Shown here piece by piece: positions 55,521 to 64,000 of a stretch of 64,000 bases of DNA; positions within the stretch are counted from its first letter, which is position 1; the number at the start of each line of letters is the position of its first letter. The translations under genes were made by a program, and so were the position numbers. Source of the DNA: an uncultured Collinsella sp. (GTDB taxonomy: Bacteria; Actinomycetota; Coriobacteriia; Coriobacteriales; Coriobacteriaceae). The stretch covers positions 62,001 through 126,000 of the forward strand of contig CAUHHV010000002.1 of the NCBI GenBank assembly GCA_959606065.1, given 5' to 3'. Under the pieces are notes generated by a model, which made no database searches, was not told the origin of the DNA, and saw only the letters and a program-made list of their open reading frames with translations.

Positions 55521-56255
55521 ATGGGAACGACGAGCGGAAACCTTGCCTCCGCGCTCAAGATCGAGCCGGGCATTACCGCAATTATCGGCAGCGGTGGCAA
55601 GTCGACCTTGCTAAAGACGCTGGGTCTCGAGCTCATGCGCGCTGGCGGCCGCGTGCTCCTCTGCACCACCACGCACATGTTTCCCGTCGCCGGCGTGCCG
55701 TGGGACGGGTCAAACCGTCGCCTGGATGCCGCGCCTTGGAAGCCGGGTGCCGCGCATGTCCCCGGCTGCACCTGCAAGGTATGCGCTGGCATGAGCCGCG
55801 GAAGCATCTGCCAGGCGGGTGTTTTGGACCCGGAGACAGGCAAGCTCTCCGCCCCCGCCGAGCCGCTCGGCGAGCTGGCACGGCGCTTTAACTATGTGTT
55901 GGCCGAGGCAGATGGCAGCAAGCAACTCCCGCTCAAGGCGCATGCCGCCTGGGAGCCGGTAATTCCCGCCGCCACGGCAAACGTTGTCTGGGTCGTCGGC
56001 GCCTCGGGGCTGGGCAAGCCCGTCGCCGAGGTTGTCCACCGCCCCGAGCTCTTCTGCGAGCGCTGCGACTGCGAGCCTACCGACATCGCCACGCCCGAGC
56101 GCGTCGCCCAGGTGCTCAATGCCGAGATGCAGATGCTGAACCTAAACAATGCCCGTATCATGCTCAACCAAGTCGACACGCTTGCCGACTCAACGATAGC
56201 CGACCGCTTCCAGGCAGCCCTCGGCCGCCCCGTCGTCGCCACCAACCTCAAGTAG
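55521..56255 (+). CDS. yqeC: Selenium-dependent hydroxylase accessory protein YqeC
   Basis: A 244-aa protein with a P-loop (IIGSGGKSTLLKTLG, residues ~20-34) and the YqeC segment FNYVLAEADGSKQLPLKAH. Extra Cys (PGCTCKVCAGMSRGSICQ and CERCDCEPTD) suggest a metal site. It diverges from yqeB/xdhC over a 102-nt region and converges on hyuA, with the 67-nt repeat C between. Confidence 0.9.
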   Translation: MGTTSGNLASALKIEPGITAIIGSGGKSTLLKTLGLELMRAGGRVLLCTTTHMFPVAGVPWDGSNRRLDAAPWKPGAAHVPGCTCKVCAGMSRGSICQAGVLDPETGKLSAPAEPLGELARRFNYVLAEADGSKQLPLKAHAAWEPVIPAATANVVWVVGASGLGKPVAEVVHRPELFCERCDCEPTDIATPERVAQVLNAEMQMLNLNNARIMLNQVDTLADSTIADRFQAALGRPVVATNLK

Positions 56256-56280
56256 CTGGCGCTGCCCCAGCAGGCCTATA

Positions 56281-56347
56281 AGTTGCGGTGGAATAGTTCC
56301 TGAAACGGCCTATTTGGCGGCTAAACAGGAACTATTCCACCGCAACT
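56281..56347. repeat. 67-nt palindrome, copy C (perfect arms)
   Basis: The 22-nt arms starting AGTTGCGGTGGAATA are perfectly complementary, with a 23-nt loop. It lies 25 nt past the yqeC stop and 27 nt past the hyuA stop, so it may end both transcripts. Confidence 0.94.
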
Positions 56348-56374
56348 GCGGAGGGAAATCCGGTGATCTTCCTG

Positions 56375-57742
56375 CTAGCGGGGCACGTAGCGACCGGGCT
56401 GGGCCCCGGTGGGCTCGCCGTCGCGCGCGGCCAGCACGCCGTTCACAAACACGGCCTTGGCGCGGCCGTGCGCCTCAAAGCCCTCGAGCGGCGTGTAGTC
56501 CACGGCCTGATGCTGCGTCGCGGCGCTAATCGTCCAGCGCGCCTTGGGATCCCACACGCACACGTCGGCATCGGCGCCCTCGGCAAGACAGCCCTTGTGC
56601 GGATACATGCGAAAGACGCGCGCCGGGTTCTCGCTCATCAGGCGGCACAGATCCTCGGGACCCAGCTGTCCCTCAAAGCTCGTAGCGATCGCGACGGGGC
56701 GATGCTCCACGCCGGGTCCGCCGTTGGGAATCGCGCGGAAGTCGTCGCGCCCGCGGTCCTTTTGCCCGTGCAGGTTAAAGCTACAGTGGTCGGTCGCAAT
56801 CGTATCGATCTCGCCGGCCACAAGCGCCTCGCGCAGTGCCGCACGGTCGCCGGCATGGCGCAGCGGCGGACTCATCACGTACTTGGCGCCCGCAAAGCCG
56901 TCCTCGCCCTGCTCCAGATAGCAGGTGTCGTCGAGCATCAGATACTGAGGGCATGTCTCGACATAGATGTTCTTCTGCCCGCGCGCTTTGGCAGCGCGAA
57001 TGGCCTCGAGCCCCAGCTTGGTCGAAAGGTGCACCACGTTGACCGGAGCGTCCCCGGCCAAGTGCGCCAGATACAGCAGGCGGCTCACGGCCTCGGCCTC
57101 ACACACGTCCGGACGGCTGAGCGCATGGCCCTCGGGCCCGTGGATACCCTGCTCAAACACGCGCTTCTGCAGCGCGTTGACCAACGTGCCGTTCTCGCAA
57201 TGCACGCACAGGATACCGCCCACGCGCTTGAGCTCCTCCAGCACCTCGAGCGTCTCGGCATCGTCCAGGCGCAGATGGTCGTAGGCAAAGTAGGTCTTGA
57301 ACGACGATACGCCCGCCTCGCGCATGGCCGAAAGATCGGCGCGGTTGCGCTCATTCCACTCGGCAAGCGCCATATGGAAGGCATAGTTGGCGGTGCAGGT
57401 GCCGTCGGCGCGATGATGCCACTCGACCAAGGCATCGGGCATGGTCACGCCACGATCGGCCGTCGCGTAGTCCACAATGGTCGTCGTGCCGCCGCAGGCA
57501 GCCGCGCGCGTGCCGGTCTCAAAGCTATCGGCTGTCCAATCCATGCCGGTCCAGCACTGCATGTGCGTGTGGCCGTCGATAAAGCCGGGAAACACCCAGC
57601 AGTCGGTGGCGTCCTCGACGGTATCGCCCTCGCCCGGCTCGATTGCCGCGGCAATCCGCACAATCTTGTCGCCCTCCATGGCAAGATCGGCGCGGCGAAG
57701 CCCCTGGGGCGTCACGAGTGCGCCGTTTTTGATGATGATCAT
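56375..57742 (-). CDS. hyuA: Dihydropyrimidinase / D-hydantoinase family cyclic amidohydrolase
   Basis: Opens cyclic amides (hydantoin, dihydropyrimidine, or purine-derived rings). The 455-aa protein has two zinc sites: GFIDGHTHM (His58, His60), the carbamylated Lys149 (SSFKTYFAYD), His181 (CVHCENG), His238 (VVHLS) and Asp318 (ATDHC). It is equivalent to E. coli ygeZ/hyuA, next to mocA (9 nt). In anaerobic purine-using gut bacteria this gene belongs to the uric acid degradation cluster. Confidence 0.92.
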   Translation of the reverse strand: MIIIKNGALVTPQGLRRADLAMEGDKIVRIAAAIEPGEGDTVEDATDCWVFPGFIDGHTHMQCWTGMDWTADSFETGTRAAACGGTTTIVDYATADRGVTMPDALVEWHHRADGTCTANYAFHMALAEWNERNRADLSAMREAGVSSFKTYFAYDHLRLDDAETLEVLEELKRVGGILCVHCENGTLVNALQKRVFEQGIHGPEGHALSRPDVCEAEAVSRLLYLAHLAGDAPVNVVHLSTKLGLEAIRAAKARGQKNIYVETCPQYLMLDDTCYLEQGEDGFAGAKYVMSPPLRHAGDRAALREALVAGEIDTIATDHCSFNLHGQKDRGRDDFRAIPNGGPGVEHRPVAIATSFEGQLGPEDLCRLMSENPARVFRMYPHKGCLAEGADADVCVWDPKARWTISAATQHQAVDYTPLEGFEAHGRAKAVFVNGVLAARDGEPTGAQPGRYVPR

Positions 57743-57751
57743 AATTGCTCC

Positions 57752-58366
57752 TTATTGATTGATGCAGTTGGCCACGCGATCAAAATACGAGCAGGCGGCG
57801 ATATGCTCCGTTATGCGTCGCTGTCCCTTGACGGTATCGACGTCCCACAGCTCGTAGGCACGCGCCTCGACCAGCACCACGTCGGTACGGTCCTTGAGGA
57901 TCGAACCGCCGCCGTCCTTACCCTCAAGACACATAAGTGCATCGAACAGTTCCGCCGGAAAGAGCACCGGGCTCGAAGGCTCACCGTTGCACGCAAGACG
58001 CACCGGATGCTTGCGGCCACGCTCGTCAAATGCACGAACCATAGCCTCAAAAGAATCCGAACTCACGAGAGGCTGGTCGCCCGGCAAAAAGAGGCAACCT
58101 TTCCAGTTGCGTTCGACTCCCCACGAAAGGCCCGCACGGACGCTTTCGCTGCGCAGCTCGCCATCGTGCAGCACGCACGGGCAATGCTTGTCATCACAAA
58201 TCTGAGCGACCTCGGGCCAACGCGTCGAAACCACAACGTCAAAGCCCCGGGGAACCGAATCAATGGTCCGGGCAATCAGCGGCTCGCCATAGATATCGGC
58301 GAGCATCTTGTTAGAGCCAAACCGCTTGCCCTCGCCCGAAGCCATAATGACGCAACCGAGTTTCAT
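57752..58366 (-). CDS. mocA: Molybdenum cofactor nucleotidyltransferase (MocA/YgfJ-like)
   Basis: Links CMP (or GMP) to molybdopterin. The 204-aa protein has the NTP-transferase start IMASGEGKRFGSNKM with the Lys for nucleotide binding, FLPGDQPLVSS for the metal-binding Asp, and SSPVLFPAELFDAL. It is equivalent to ygfJ in the E. coli cluster. It sits between a carbamate kinase and hyuA, and supplies cofactor for the hydroxylase matured by xdhC. Confidence 0.88.
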   Translation of the reverse strand: MKLGCVIMASGEGKRFGSNKMLADIYGEPLIARTIDSVPRGFDVVVSTRWPEVAQICDDKHCPCVLHDGELRSESVRAGLSWGVERNWKGCLFLPGDQPLVSSDSFEAMVRAFDERGRKHPVRLACNGEPSSPVLFPAELFDALMCLEGKDGGGSILKDRTDVVLVEARAYELWDVDTVKGQRRITEHIAACSYFDRVANCINQ

Positions 58367-58494
58367 CTCCGCAAACCTCCCCTGGCTGCCTTGGACACCA
58401 TAGTTGCTATACCCACCATAGCAAGCTCACACTCCGTCGGAACAGGCACGCACTCGTTTTCCAGCGAACGCCTCTTGGCTCCCCATAGCACAAA

Positions 58495-58525
58495 GGAGGG
58501 CACCCCGCGACGCAGGGCACCCTCC
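58495..58525 (-). terminator. Terminator between carbamate kinase and mocA
   Basis: GGAGGGTGCCC and GGGTGCCCTCC arms, then TTTG on the minus strand. It divides ygeW-arcC from mocA-hyuA. Confidence 0.72.
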
Positions 58526-58543
58526 TCAATGGTGCAGATATGC

Positions 58544-59494
58544 CTACTCAGCGTCGCCGGTAAACGTGGTACCGGTCTTGCCGGCAAGACCGTCACGCGC
58601 CTTCTCGAGCAGCGTGATGAGCGCCGTGCGGCCCGGCTTGCTCTCGGCAAACGTCGAGGCGGCCTGGACCTTGGGCAGCATGGAGCCGCGACCGAACTCG
58701 TTGGCCTCGGACAGACGCTTTACGTCAGCCGCGGTCAGCGTGTCGAGCCACTGCTCGTGGTCGGTGCCAAAGCCAATGGCAACCTTCTCCACGGCCGTCA
58801 GGATAATCAGGGCATCGGCATCGAGCTGCTCGGCGAGCTTCTCGGCCGCAAAGTCCTTATCGATGACGGCGGCAGCGCCCTTAAGGTGGTTGCCCTGGGC
58901 CTTGGTGACGGGAATACCGCCACCGCCGCAGGAGATCACCACGTGGTTGGACTCGACGAGCGACTTGATGGTGTCGAGCTCGACGATGTTCACGGGCTTG
59001 GGCGAGGCAACCACGCGACGGAAGCCCTGCTTCTCGTCGTGGATGAACTGGTAGCCGCGGTCGGCCTCCAGCTCCTTGGCCTCGGCCTCGCTCATCCACG
59101 GACCAATCGGCTTGACCGGGTCGGCAAAGGCCGGGTCGTCTGCCGCAACCTCGACCTGGGTGAGCACGGTGGCGACACCCTTGTCGATATTGCGGTCGAG
59201 CATTTCCTCGCGCAGCGCATTTTGCAGGTCATAGCCAATGTAGCCCTGGCTCATGGCGCCGCAAACGGACAAGGGGCAGGGAACGTACTTCTGAGGATTA
59301 GAGCGCGTGAGCTCAGCCATCGCGTTGGCGATCATGCCCACCTGGGGACCGTTGCCATGCACGACGACGACCTCGTTGCCCTCCTCGATCAGGTCGACGA
59401 TAGCCTTGGAAGTCGTCTTGACGGCCTCCATCTGCTCGGGAAGGTTGGCGCCGAGGGCGTTTCCGCCCAGGGCGACAACGATACGCTTAGCCAT
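58544..59494 (-). CDS. arcC: Carbamate kinase
   Basis: Converts carbamoyl phosphate and ADP to ATP, ammonia and CO2. The 316-aa protein has VVALGGNALGANLPEQ, VVVHGNGPQVGMI, and SCGGGGIPVTK. It is equivalent to yqeA in the E. coli cluster. It lies 14 nt after ygeW, so the carbamoyl phosphate made there is turned directly into ATP. Confidence 0.95.
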   Translation of the reverse strand: MAKRIVVALGGNALGANLPEQMEAVKTTSKAIVDLIEEGNEVVVVHGNGPQVGMIANAMAELTRSNPQKYVPCPLSVCGAMSQGYIGYDLQNALREEMLDRNIDKGVATVLTQVEVAADDPAFADPVKPIGPWMSEAEAKELEADRGYQFIHDEKQGFRRVVASPKPVNIVELDTIKSLVESNHVVISCGGGGIPVTKAQGNHLKGAAAVIDKDFAAEKLAEQLDADALIILTAVEKVAIGFGTDHEQWLDTLTAADVKRLSEANEFGRGSMLPKVQAASTFAESKPGRTALITLLEKARDGLAGKTGTTFTGDAE

Positions 59495-59508
59495 TTCTCA
59501 GCCCAGCT

Positions 59509-60711
59509 TTAGGCCTGGAACCAACGGGCGGTGTTGCGCTCGTCGAGGGCCTTGAGGGTAGCGGCGGGATCGGCAACCTTCTGCAGGAACATCATGGCTG
59601 CGATGGCGTACGGCTTGTAGCTGGCCTCCTTGTACATGCCCACGCGGTGCATGTCGAAGACGTCGGCGTTGACCTCGCCGTGCTCGCAAGAGACACCGGA
59701 GATGTCGGCGGGCAGCGGGTGCATAAAGATAGTGTCCTGGCCGTTGGCGGTCTTCTCCATGAGCTCGGTCGTGGAGCACCAATCCTGATGGGTGGCGTTC
59801 TGGGCGAGCAGCTCCTTCTCGAGCGCTGCGATGCCGGCGTCGTCGCCCTCGGCGTACAGGTTGGTACGCTTCTCCATGGCGGCAAACGGAGCCCAGCTCT
59901 TGGGGATCACGATGTCGGCGCCCTCGAAGGCCTCGGCCATGGTGTTGACCTGCTTAAAGGTGGTGCCGGACTCGGCGGCATAGCTCTTGGCGCGCTCGAC
60001 GACCTCGGGCATGAGGTCGTAGCCCTCGGGGTGAGCCAGGGTGACGTCCATGCCAAAGCGGGGCAGCAGGCTGATCAGCGACTGCGGGCAGGACAGCGGC
60101 TTGCCGTAAGAGGGCGAATAGGCCCAGGTGACGGCAACCTTCTTGCCCTTGAGGTTCTCGAGGCCGCCAAACTCGTTGATGAGGTAGAGCATGTCGGCAG
60201 AGGACTGCGTGGGGTGATCGGAGTCGGACTGCAGGGAGATGAGCGTGGGACGGTGATCCAGAACGCCGTCCTCGTAAGCCTGCTGGACAGACTCGGAGAC
60301 CTCGGCCATGTAGGCGTCGCCCTTACCGATGTACATGTCGTCGCGGATGCCGATGACGTCGGCCATGAAGGAGATCATGGTAGCGGTCTCGCGGACGGTC
60401 TCGCCGTGAGCGATCTGGGACTTCTTCTCGTCCAGGTCCTGCAGCTCAAGGCCGAGCAGGTTGGCGGCCTTAGAGAAGGAGAAGCGCGTACGGGTGGAGT
60501 TGTCGCGGAACAGCGAGACGGCCAGGCCCGAATCGAAGATCTTGGACGAAACGTTGTTCTCGCGCAGCTCGCGCAGAGCGTCGGCGACGATGTAGAGCGC
60601 CTTGAGCTCATCGGTGGTCTTATCCCAGGTGTGCAGGAAGTCGCTGCCGTACATACCCTTAAAATCGAGGCCGTTCAGCTGCTCGACGAGCTCGGTAAAC
60701 TTGGCGTCCAT
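59509..60711 (-). CDS. ygeW: YgeW-type carbamoyltransferase (knotted fold)
   Basis: A 400-aa member of the ornithine/aspartate carbamoyltransferase superfamily, YgeW group. The carbamoyl-phosphate loop is FRDNSTRTRFSFSKA (STRTR) near residue 70. YgeW features are LQSDSDHPTQSSAD, SYGKPLSCPQS, and FMHPLPADISGV near the C-terminus. Start 60711 has AAAGGA upstream; the frame open to 60897 is not needed. The substrate of YgeW is not settled; in this cluster it may run in the direction that yields carbamoyl phosphate. Confidence 0.92.
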   Translation of the reverse strand: MDAKFTELVEQLNGLDFKGMYGSDFLHTWDKTTDELKALYIVADALRELRENNVSSKIFDSGLAVSLFRDNSTRTRFSFSKAANLLGLELQDLDEKKSQIAHGETVRETATMISFMADVIGIRDDMYIGKGDAYMAEVSESVQQAYEDGVLDHRPTLISLQSDSDHPTQSSADMLYLINEFGGLENLKGKKVAVTWAYSPSYGKPLSCPQSLISLLPRFGMDVTLAHPEGYDLMPEVVERAKSYAAESGTTFKQVNTMAEAFEGADIVIPKSWAPFAAMEKRTNLYAEGDDAGIAALEKELLAQNATHQDWCSTTELMEKTANGQDTIFMHPLPADISGVSCEHGEVNADVFDMHRVGMYKEASYKPYAIAAMMFLQKVADPAATLKALDERNTARWFQA

Positions 60712-60865
60712 GTAAATGTCCTTTCTAAAGGTGAAACGATCGCAATGAGTAGATGCGCTCCGGCATGCGCGTGTGGCTAGAACATGCAGAGCGCTATGAC
60801 GAGGACCCGCCACCGTCGAGGAAGCATGGGAGATAACGACCGCGGGCCCCAAGTCAACAGGAGGC

Positions 60866-60890
60866 GCCGGGGGCATAAACTGCCCCCGGC
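60866..60890 (-). terminator. Terminator after ygeY
   Basis: A perfect stem GCCGGGGGCA/TGCCCCCGGC with a 5-nt loop, 22 nt past the ygeY stop, before ygeW. No T tract. Confidence 0.65.
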
Positions 60891-60912
60891 TCAACAAGAT
60901 CGAGGAATGGGA

Positions 60913-62298
60913 CTAGTCAATCTTGTTGTTGGTCAGACCGGCGCGGAACACGGTGGCATCGCCATCGGCCTGGCTCGGATCGTAGAGGTTCAGGGCAGCC
61001 ACATACATGGCGGCAGCGGTGACCAGGTCGTCCTTGTAGGTGACCTCGTTGGGAGCGTGAGCCTGAGACTCGGCACCCGGGCCAAAGCCGACGCAGGGGA
61101 TGCCATAGCGGCCCTGGATGGAAACGCAGTTCGTGGAGAAGGTCCACTTGTCGCACAGCGGACGACCGGTGCGCTTGTCCATGCTGGGCTCGCAGCCGAT
61201 GCGCTCGTCACCGAACATAGCCTTATGGGCGTCGACGAGGGCCTTGACGTGCGGAGCGGTCTCCTTGTTGATCCACGTGGGGAAGTAAGCCTCGGTCTCG
61301 TAGACCTCGCCGGTCCAGGACGGACGGTCGTACATGTACATGGAGACCTTCACGTCGTCGCCGTACTTCTTGGCTGCCGGCAGGTTGCGGATCTCGTCCA
61401 GGCAGGACTCCCAGGTCTCGCCGGCGGTCATGCGACGGTCGATGGAGATGGCGCAGGAGTCAGCGACAGCGCAGCGGCTGGGGCTGGTGTAGAAGATCTG
61501 GCTGACGGTGCAGGTGCCGCGGCCCAGGAAGCGGGCGTCCTCGAAGTGCTCGGGGTTGTACTTGGGGTCGAGCATCTTGACGAGGCCCTTGATGTCGGTC
61601 GACTCGTCGCAGCCGTTGTTGTTGAGGGCGCGGACGTCGGCGATGATGTCGGCCATCTTGTAGATGGCGTTGTCGCCGCGGTCGGGAGCGGAGCCGTGGC
61701 AGGAGGTGCCGTGAACGTCGACGCGGATCTCCATACGGCCGCGGTGACCGCGATAGATGCCGCCGTCGGTGGGCTCGGTGGAAATGACGAACTCGGGCTT
61801 AATGCCGTCCTTGTTGTAGATGTACTGCCAGCACATGCCGTCGCAATCTTCTTCCTGGACGGTACCGACGACCATGATCTTGTAGCCCTCGGGGATAAGG
61901 CCCATGTCCTTCATCATCTTGGCAGCGTAGGTAGCAGAAGCCATGCCACCCTCCTGGTCGGAGCCGCCGCGGCCGTAGATGATCTCGTCGGTCTCGTAGC
62001 CCTCATAGGGATCGGCGTCCCAGTTCTCGATGTTGCCGATGCCGACGGTGTCGATGTGGGAGTCGATGGCGATAATCTTGTCGCCCTCGCCCATAAAGCC
62101 CATAACGTTGCCCAGGCCGTCGACCTTGACCTCGTCATAGCCAAGGCTCTCCATCTCGGCCTTGATGCAGGCAACAACCTCACCCTCCTCGCAGGACTCA
62201 GAGGGGTGCGAGATCATAGCGCGCAGGAAGCGAGTCATATCAGCACGATGAGACTCAGCCGCAGCCTTGATAGCGTCGAAATCGAGTTCTTTAGTCAT
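60913..62298 (-). CDS. ygeY: YgeY-type M20 metallohydrolase
   Basis: A 461-aa M20-family hydrolase of the YgeY selenium-metabolism-linked group. Metal ligands appear in IAIDSHIDTVGIG (His, Asp), GRGGSDQEGGMAS (Asp), and TVQEEDCDGMCW (general base Glu). GTSCHGSAPDRGDNAIYKM is the dimerisation lid. The start at 62298 has AAAGG upstream. It is downstream of ygeX, separated by 238 nt with a large palindrome. It likely hydrolyses an open-ring purine intermediate. Confidence 0.9.
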   Translation of the reverse strand: MTKELDFDAIKAAAESHRADMTRFLRAMISHPSESCEEGEVVACIKAEMESLGYDEVKVDGLGNVMGFMGEGDKIIAIDSHIDTVGIGNIENWDADPYEGYETDEIIYGRGGSDQEGGMASATYAAKMMKDMGLIPEGYKIMVVGTVQEEDCDGMCWQYIYNKDGIKPEFVISTEPTDGGIYRGHRGRMEIRVDVHGTSCHGSAPDRGDNAIYKMADIIADVRALNNNGCDESTDIKGLVKMLDPKYNPEHFEDARFLGRGTCTVSQIFYTSPSRCAVADSCAISIDRRMTAGETWESCLDEIRNLPAAKKYGDDVKVSMYMYDRPSWTGEVYETEAYFPTWINKETAPHVKALVDAHKAMFGDERIGCEPSMDKRTGRPLCDKWTFSTNCVSIQGRYGIPCVGFGPGAESQAHAPNEVTYKDDLVTAAAMYVAALNLYDPSQADGDATVFRAGLTNNKID

Positions 62299-62411
62299 AA
62301 CAGTCAACCTTTCTACAAGGGTTTACCTACAGGTAGATATTTCAGATAGATCACTTGTGCCAAGCGGCGTGAGGTTGAGCACCCCACAAGCAAGTAGCCA
62401 TAGGAGGCGAA

Positions 62412-62511
62412 CGGAGGACTTTGCTCCGTCGCGAGTTCCGCACGAGCCGGAGAGCACTTAATGTGCTCTCCGTGCGAGCAGGACTGTCCGAGCAGGGAGT
62501 AAAGTCCTCCG
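62412..62511. repeat. 100-nt nested palindrome between ygeX and ygeY
   Basis: The outer arms are CGGAGGACTTT and AAAGTCCTCCG. An inner stem GGAGAGCAC/GTGCTCTCC (62449-62471) has a 5-nt loop. It lies 26 nt past the ygeX stop and may attenuate the operon. Confidence 0.85.
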
Positions 62512-62536
62512 GCTGCCTCCGGACAGGTCAGACCCG

Positions 62537-63751
62537 CTAGCAAGTCGGGTACTCGCCCTCCCAGACGATGCGACGGTACTGATCCGGATCGGTGTCGCCC
62601 TCGGTGGAGAAGCAGAGCACGGAGCTCGTCTTGTCCAGGCCGATGAGCTCCTTGAGCTCGGCGTACTCGGGATCGAGCATGAGGGTCTCGACCAGGCCGG
62701 TGGTCACAGCGCCGGACTCGCCGGAGATGACGCGCGGGTCACCCTTCTCGGGAGCACCCAGGGTGCGCATGCCGCGAGCAGTAACCCAGTCGGGGCAGGA
62801 CACGAAAGCGGTGGTATGGTTGCGCAGGATATCCCAGCCCAGGATGTTGGGCTCGCCGCAGCACAGGCCGGCCATGATGGAGGGCATGTCGCCGTCCACG
62901 ATGCGCGGATCGCCGTCGCCGGCGGCAGCGCCCTTGTACAGACAGGCGGCAGGCGCGCACTCGACCACGACAAAGGTGGGCGGGTTATCGGGATACAGGT
63001 TGGTGAAGTAGCCCACCACGGCGCCGGCGAGCGAGCCTACGCCAGCCTGGACAAAGACGTGCGTCGGGCGGTTGATGGCCATCTCACGCAGCTGCTCGGC
63101 AGCCTCGGAAGCCATGGTGCCGTAGCCCTCCATGATCCAGGACGGAATCTTCTCGTAGCCCTCCCAGGCGGTGTCCTGAACGATGACGCCGCGCTCGCAG
63201 GCATCGGCCTCGGCGGCGGCCATGCGCACGCACTCGTCGTAGTTGACCTCTTCGATGGTCACCGTGGCGCCCTCGGCAGCGATGTTATCGAAGCGGGGCT
63301 TGGTGGAACCCTTGGGCATGTGCACGACGGCCTTCTGGCCCAGCTTGTTGGCAGCCCATGCCACACCGCGGCCATGGTTGCCGTCGGTGGCGGTAAAGAA
63401 GGTAGCCTGGCCAAAGTCCTTGGCAAGCTGATCGGAGGTCAGGTAATCGAAGGTGCACTCGGCAACGTCCTTGCCAGTCTCGTCGGCAATGTAGTTGGCC
63501 ATGGCAAACGAACCGCCCAGAACCTTAAAGGCGTTGAGGCCAAAGCGATAGCTCTCGTCCTTAACGCACAGGTTGGACAGGCCCAGGCGCGCGGCCTGGC
63601 CATCCAGGCGGGCAAGCGGAGTGACGGTGTACTGGGGGAACGACTGGTGGAAGGCACGGGCCTTCTTCACGTGGTCAAGGCTCATGATTCCCAAGTGCTT
63701 GTCATCGCTCTTGGGCATCGTGTTGCCCGCCCACTGGATCTTATCGGCCAT
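62537..63751 (-). CDS. dpaL: Diaminopropionate ammonia-lyase
   Basis: PLP enzyme that splits 2,3-diaminopropionate to pyruvate and two ammonia. The 404-aa protein is YgeX-like: GLNAFKVLGG gives the PLP Lys76, ATDGNHGRGVAWAAN, the glycine-rich VFVQAGVGSLAGAVVG, and the acidic ATKP-free STKPRFDNIAAEGA. In uric-acid-using gut bacteria this gene makes pyruvate from ring-derived diaminopropionate. It is the first gene of the cluster in the window. GGAG precedes the start, with twin operator-like sites upstream. Confidence 0.94.
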   Translation of the reverse strand: MADKIQWAGNTMPKSDDKHLGIMSLDHVKKARAFHQSFPQYTVTPLARLDGQAARLGLSNLCVKDESYRFGLNAFKVLGGSFAMANYIADETGKDVAECTFDYLTSDQLAKDFGQATFFTATDGNHGRGVAWAANKLGQKAVVHMPKGSTKPRFDNIAAEGATVTIEEVNYDECVRMAAAEADACERGVIVQDTAWEGYEKIPSWIMEGYGTMASEAAEQLREMAINRPTHVFVQAGVGSLAGAVVGYFTNLYPDNPPTFVVVECAPAACLYKGAAAGDGDPRIVDGDMPSIMAGLCCGEPNILGWDILRNHTTAFVSCPDWVTARGMRTLGAPEKGDPRVISGESGAVTTGLVETLMLDPEYAELKELIGLDKTSSVLCFSTEGDTDPDQYRRIVWEGEYPTC

Positions 63752-63840
63752 ACGGTGAACTCCTTAAGTTCTCTCTTGCCGGCCCCCGCATACGCGTTTC
63801 AGCCCATTCCCATTCATGCGACTGAACTTTTATGTGGATG

Positions 63841-63860
63841 CCAAACAAAAAGTTTGTTAG
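63841..63860. promoter_or_regulatory. Operator-like dyad 1 upstream of ygeX
   Basis: CAAACAAA-AAG-TTTGTTAG, a near-perfect dyad centred about 100 nt before the ygeX start. Confidence 0.55.
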
Positions 63861-63891
63861 CACTGTTCTATCACACTTTTTGATTGGAAAA

Positions 63892-63910
63892 CCTAACAAA
63901 TTGTTTGTTG
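63892..63910. promoter_or_regulatory. Operator-like dyad 2 upstream of ygeX
   Basis: CTAACAAA-TTG-TTTGTTG, the same consensus as dyad 1, about 50 nt away (near five helical turns). Confidence 0.55.
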
Positions 63911-64000
63911 CCGTAATCGGTACCTTTTCGCCGACGAACGGTTACATAACGCAGCGACGCTTTCGTTATTTGCGAACAAGTGGGGTTTATGGCAAAGTGA

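Larger units (their letters stand above)
63752..64000. other. Control region upstream of ygeX
   Basis: No gene in the last 249 nt. It is A/T-rich and carries two dyads (63841-63860 and 63892-63910) described separately. Confidence 0.6.

Noticed and set aside
56363..59512. 1049-codon open frame on the plus strand
   Set aside because: It is antisense to hyuA, mocA and carbamate kinase, all of which have full catalytic motifs.

Overview
The window is a GC-rich bacterial chromosome segment with dense, mostly minus-strand genes. Gene content and style point to an anaerobic gut actinobacterium of the class Coriobacteriia, most like Collinsella. The evidence is zinc-type uS14 and bL31, a split transketolase, a Zn-type adenylate kinase, and the anaerobic purine (ygeX/Y/W, hyuA, yqeA/B/C) cluster. 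Short palindromic repeats are also abundant. The taxon is an inference; no rRNA is present.

Layout. 1-2122: 5' part of glutamate synthase (gltB). 2123-2645: three palindromes at an exact 80-nt period, then mntH. 4054-6374: rubredoxin, flavin reductase, smpB and a TPR protein. 6469-6636: tRNA-Glu and tRNA-Gln. 6903-9159: small accessory genes (unknown protein, ArsC/Spx-like, VanZ-like, serine recombinase). 9337-21877: housekeeping genes (rnr, ftsX/ftsE, split transketolase, YitT-like, prfB, secA, rpmE). 22064-28629: a probable island with an unusual ABC exporter set, a small membrane protein plus Xre regulator, and an integrase remnant. 29026-42302: ACT protein, citrate synthase, two HAD phosphatases, adenine deaminase, tyrS, U32 protease, class A PBP, argR, glycosyltransferase. 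42464-53245: truA, rplQ, rpoA, rpsD, rpsK, rpsM, rpmJ, infA, map, adk, secY, rplO to rplE (alpha and spc operons, broken just upstream of rplE). 53571-63751: molybdenum/selenium hydroxylase maturation and purine/uric-acid-type catabolic genes.

How the genes work together. xdhC, yqeB, yqeC and mocA would mature a molybdenum hydroxylase encoded elsewhere. hyuA, ygeY, ygeX, ygeW and the carbamate kinase fit opening of the purine-derived ring, ammonia and carbamoyl release, and ATP formation. Adenine deaminase supplies hypoxanthine.

The most notable signals are as follows. (1) Release factor 2 carries Ser-Pro-Thr where family members carry the stop-codon-reading Ser-Pro-Phe. In the same window TGA ends only 4 of 62 genes, while TAG ends 34. 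(2) Several palindromic repeat families are present, including three 67-nt copies that each lie 12-28 nt past a minus-strand stop codon. (3) An exporter appears to be built from three related permease modules. (4) The spc ribosomal operon is split.
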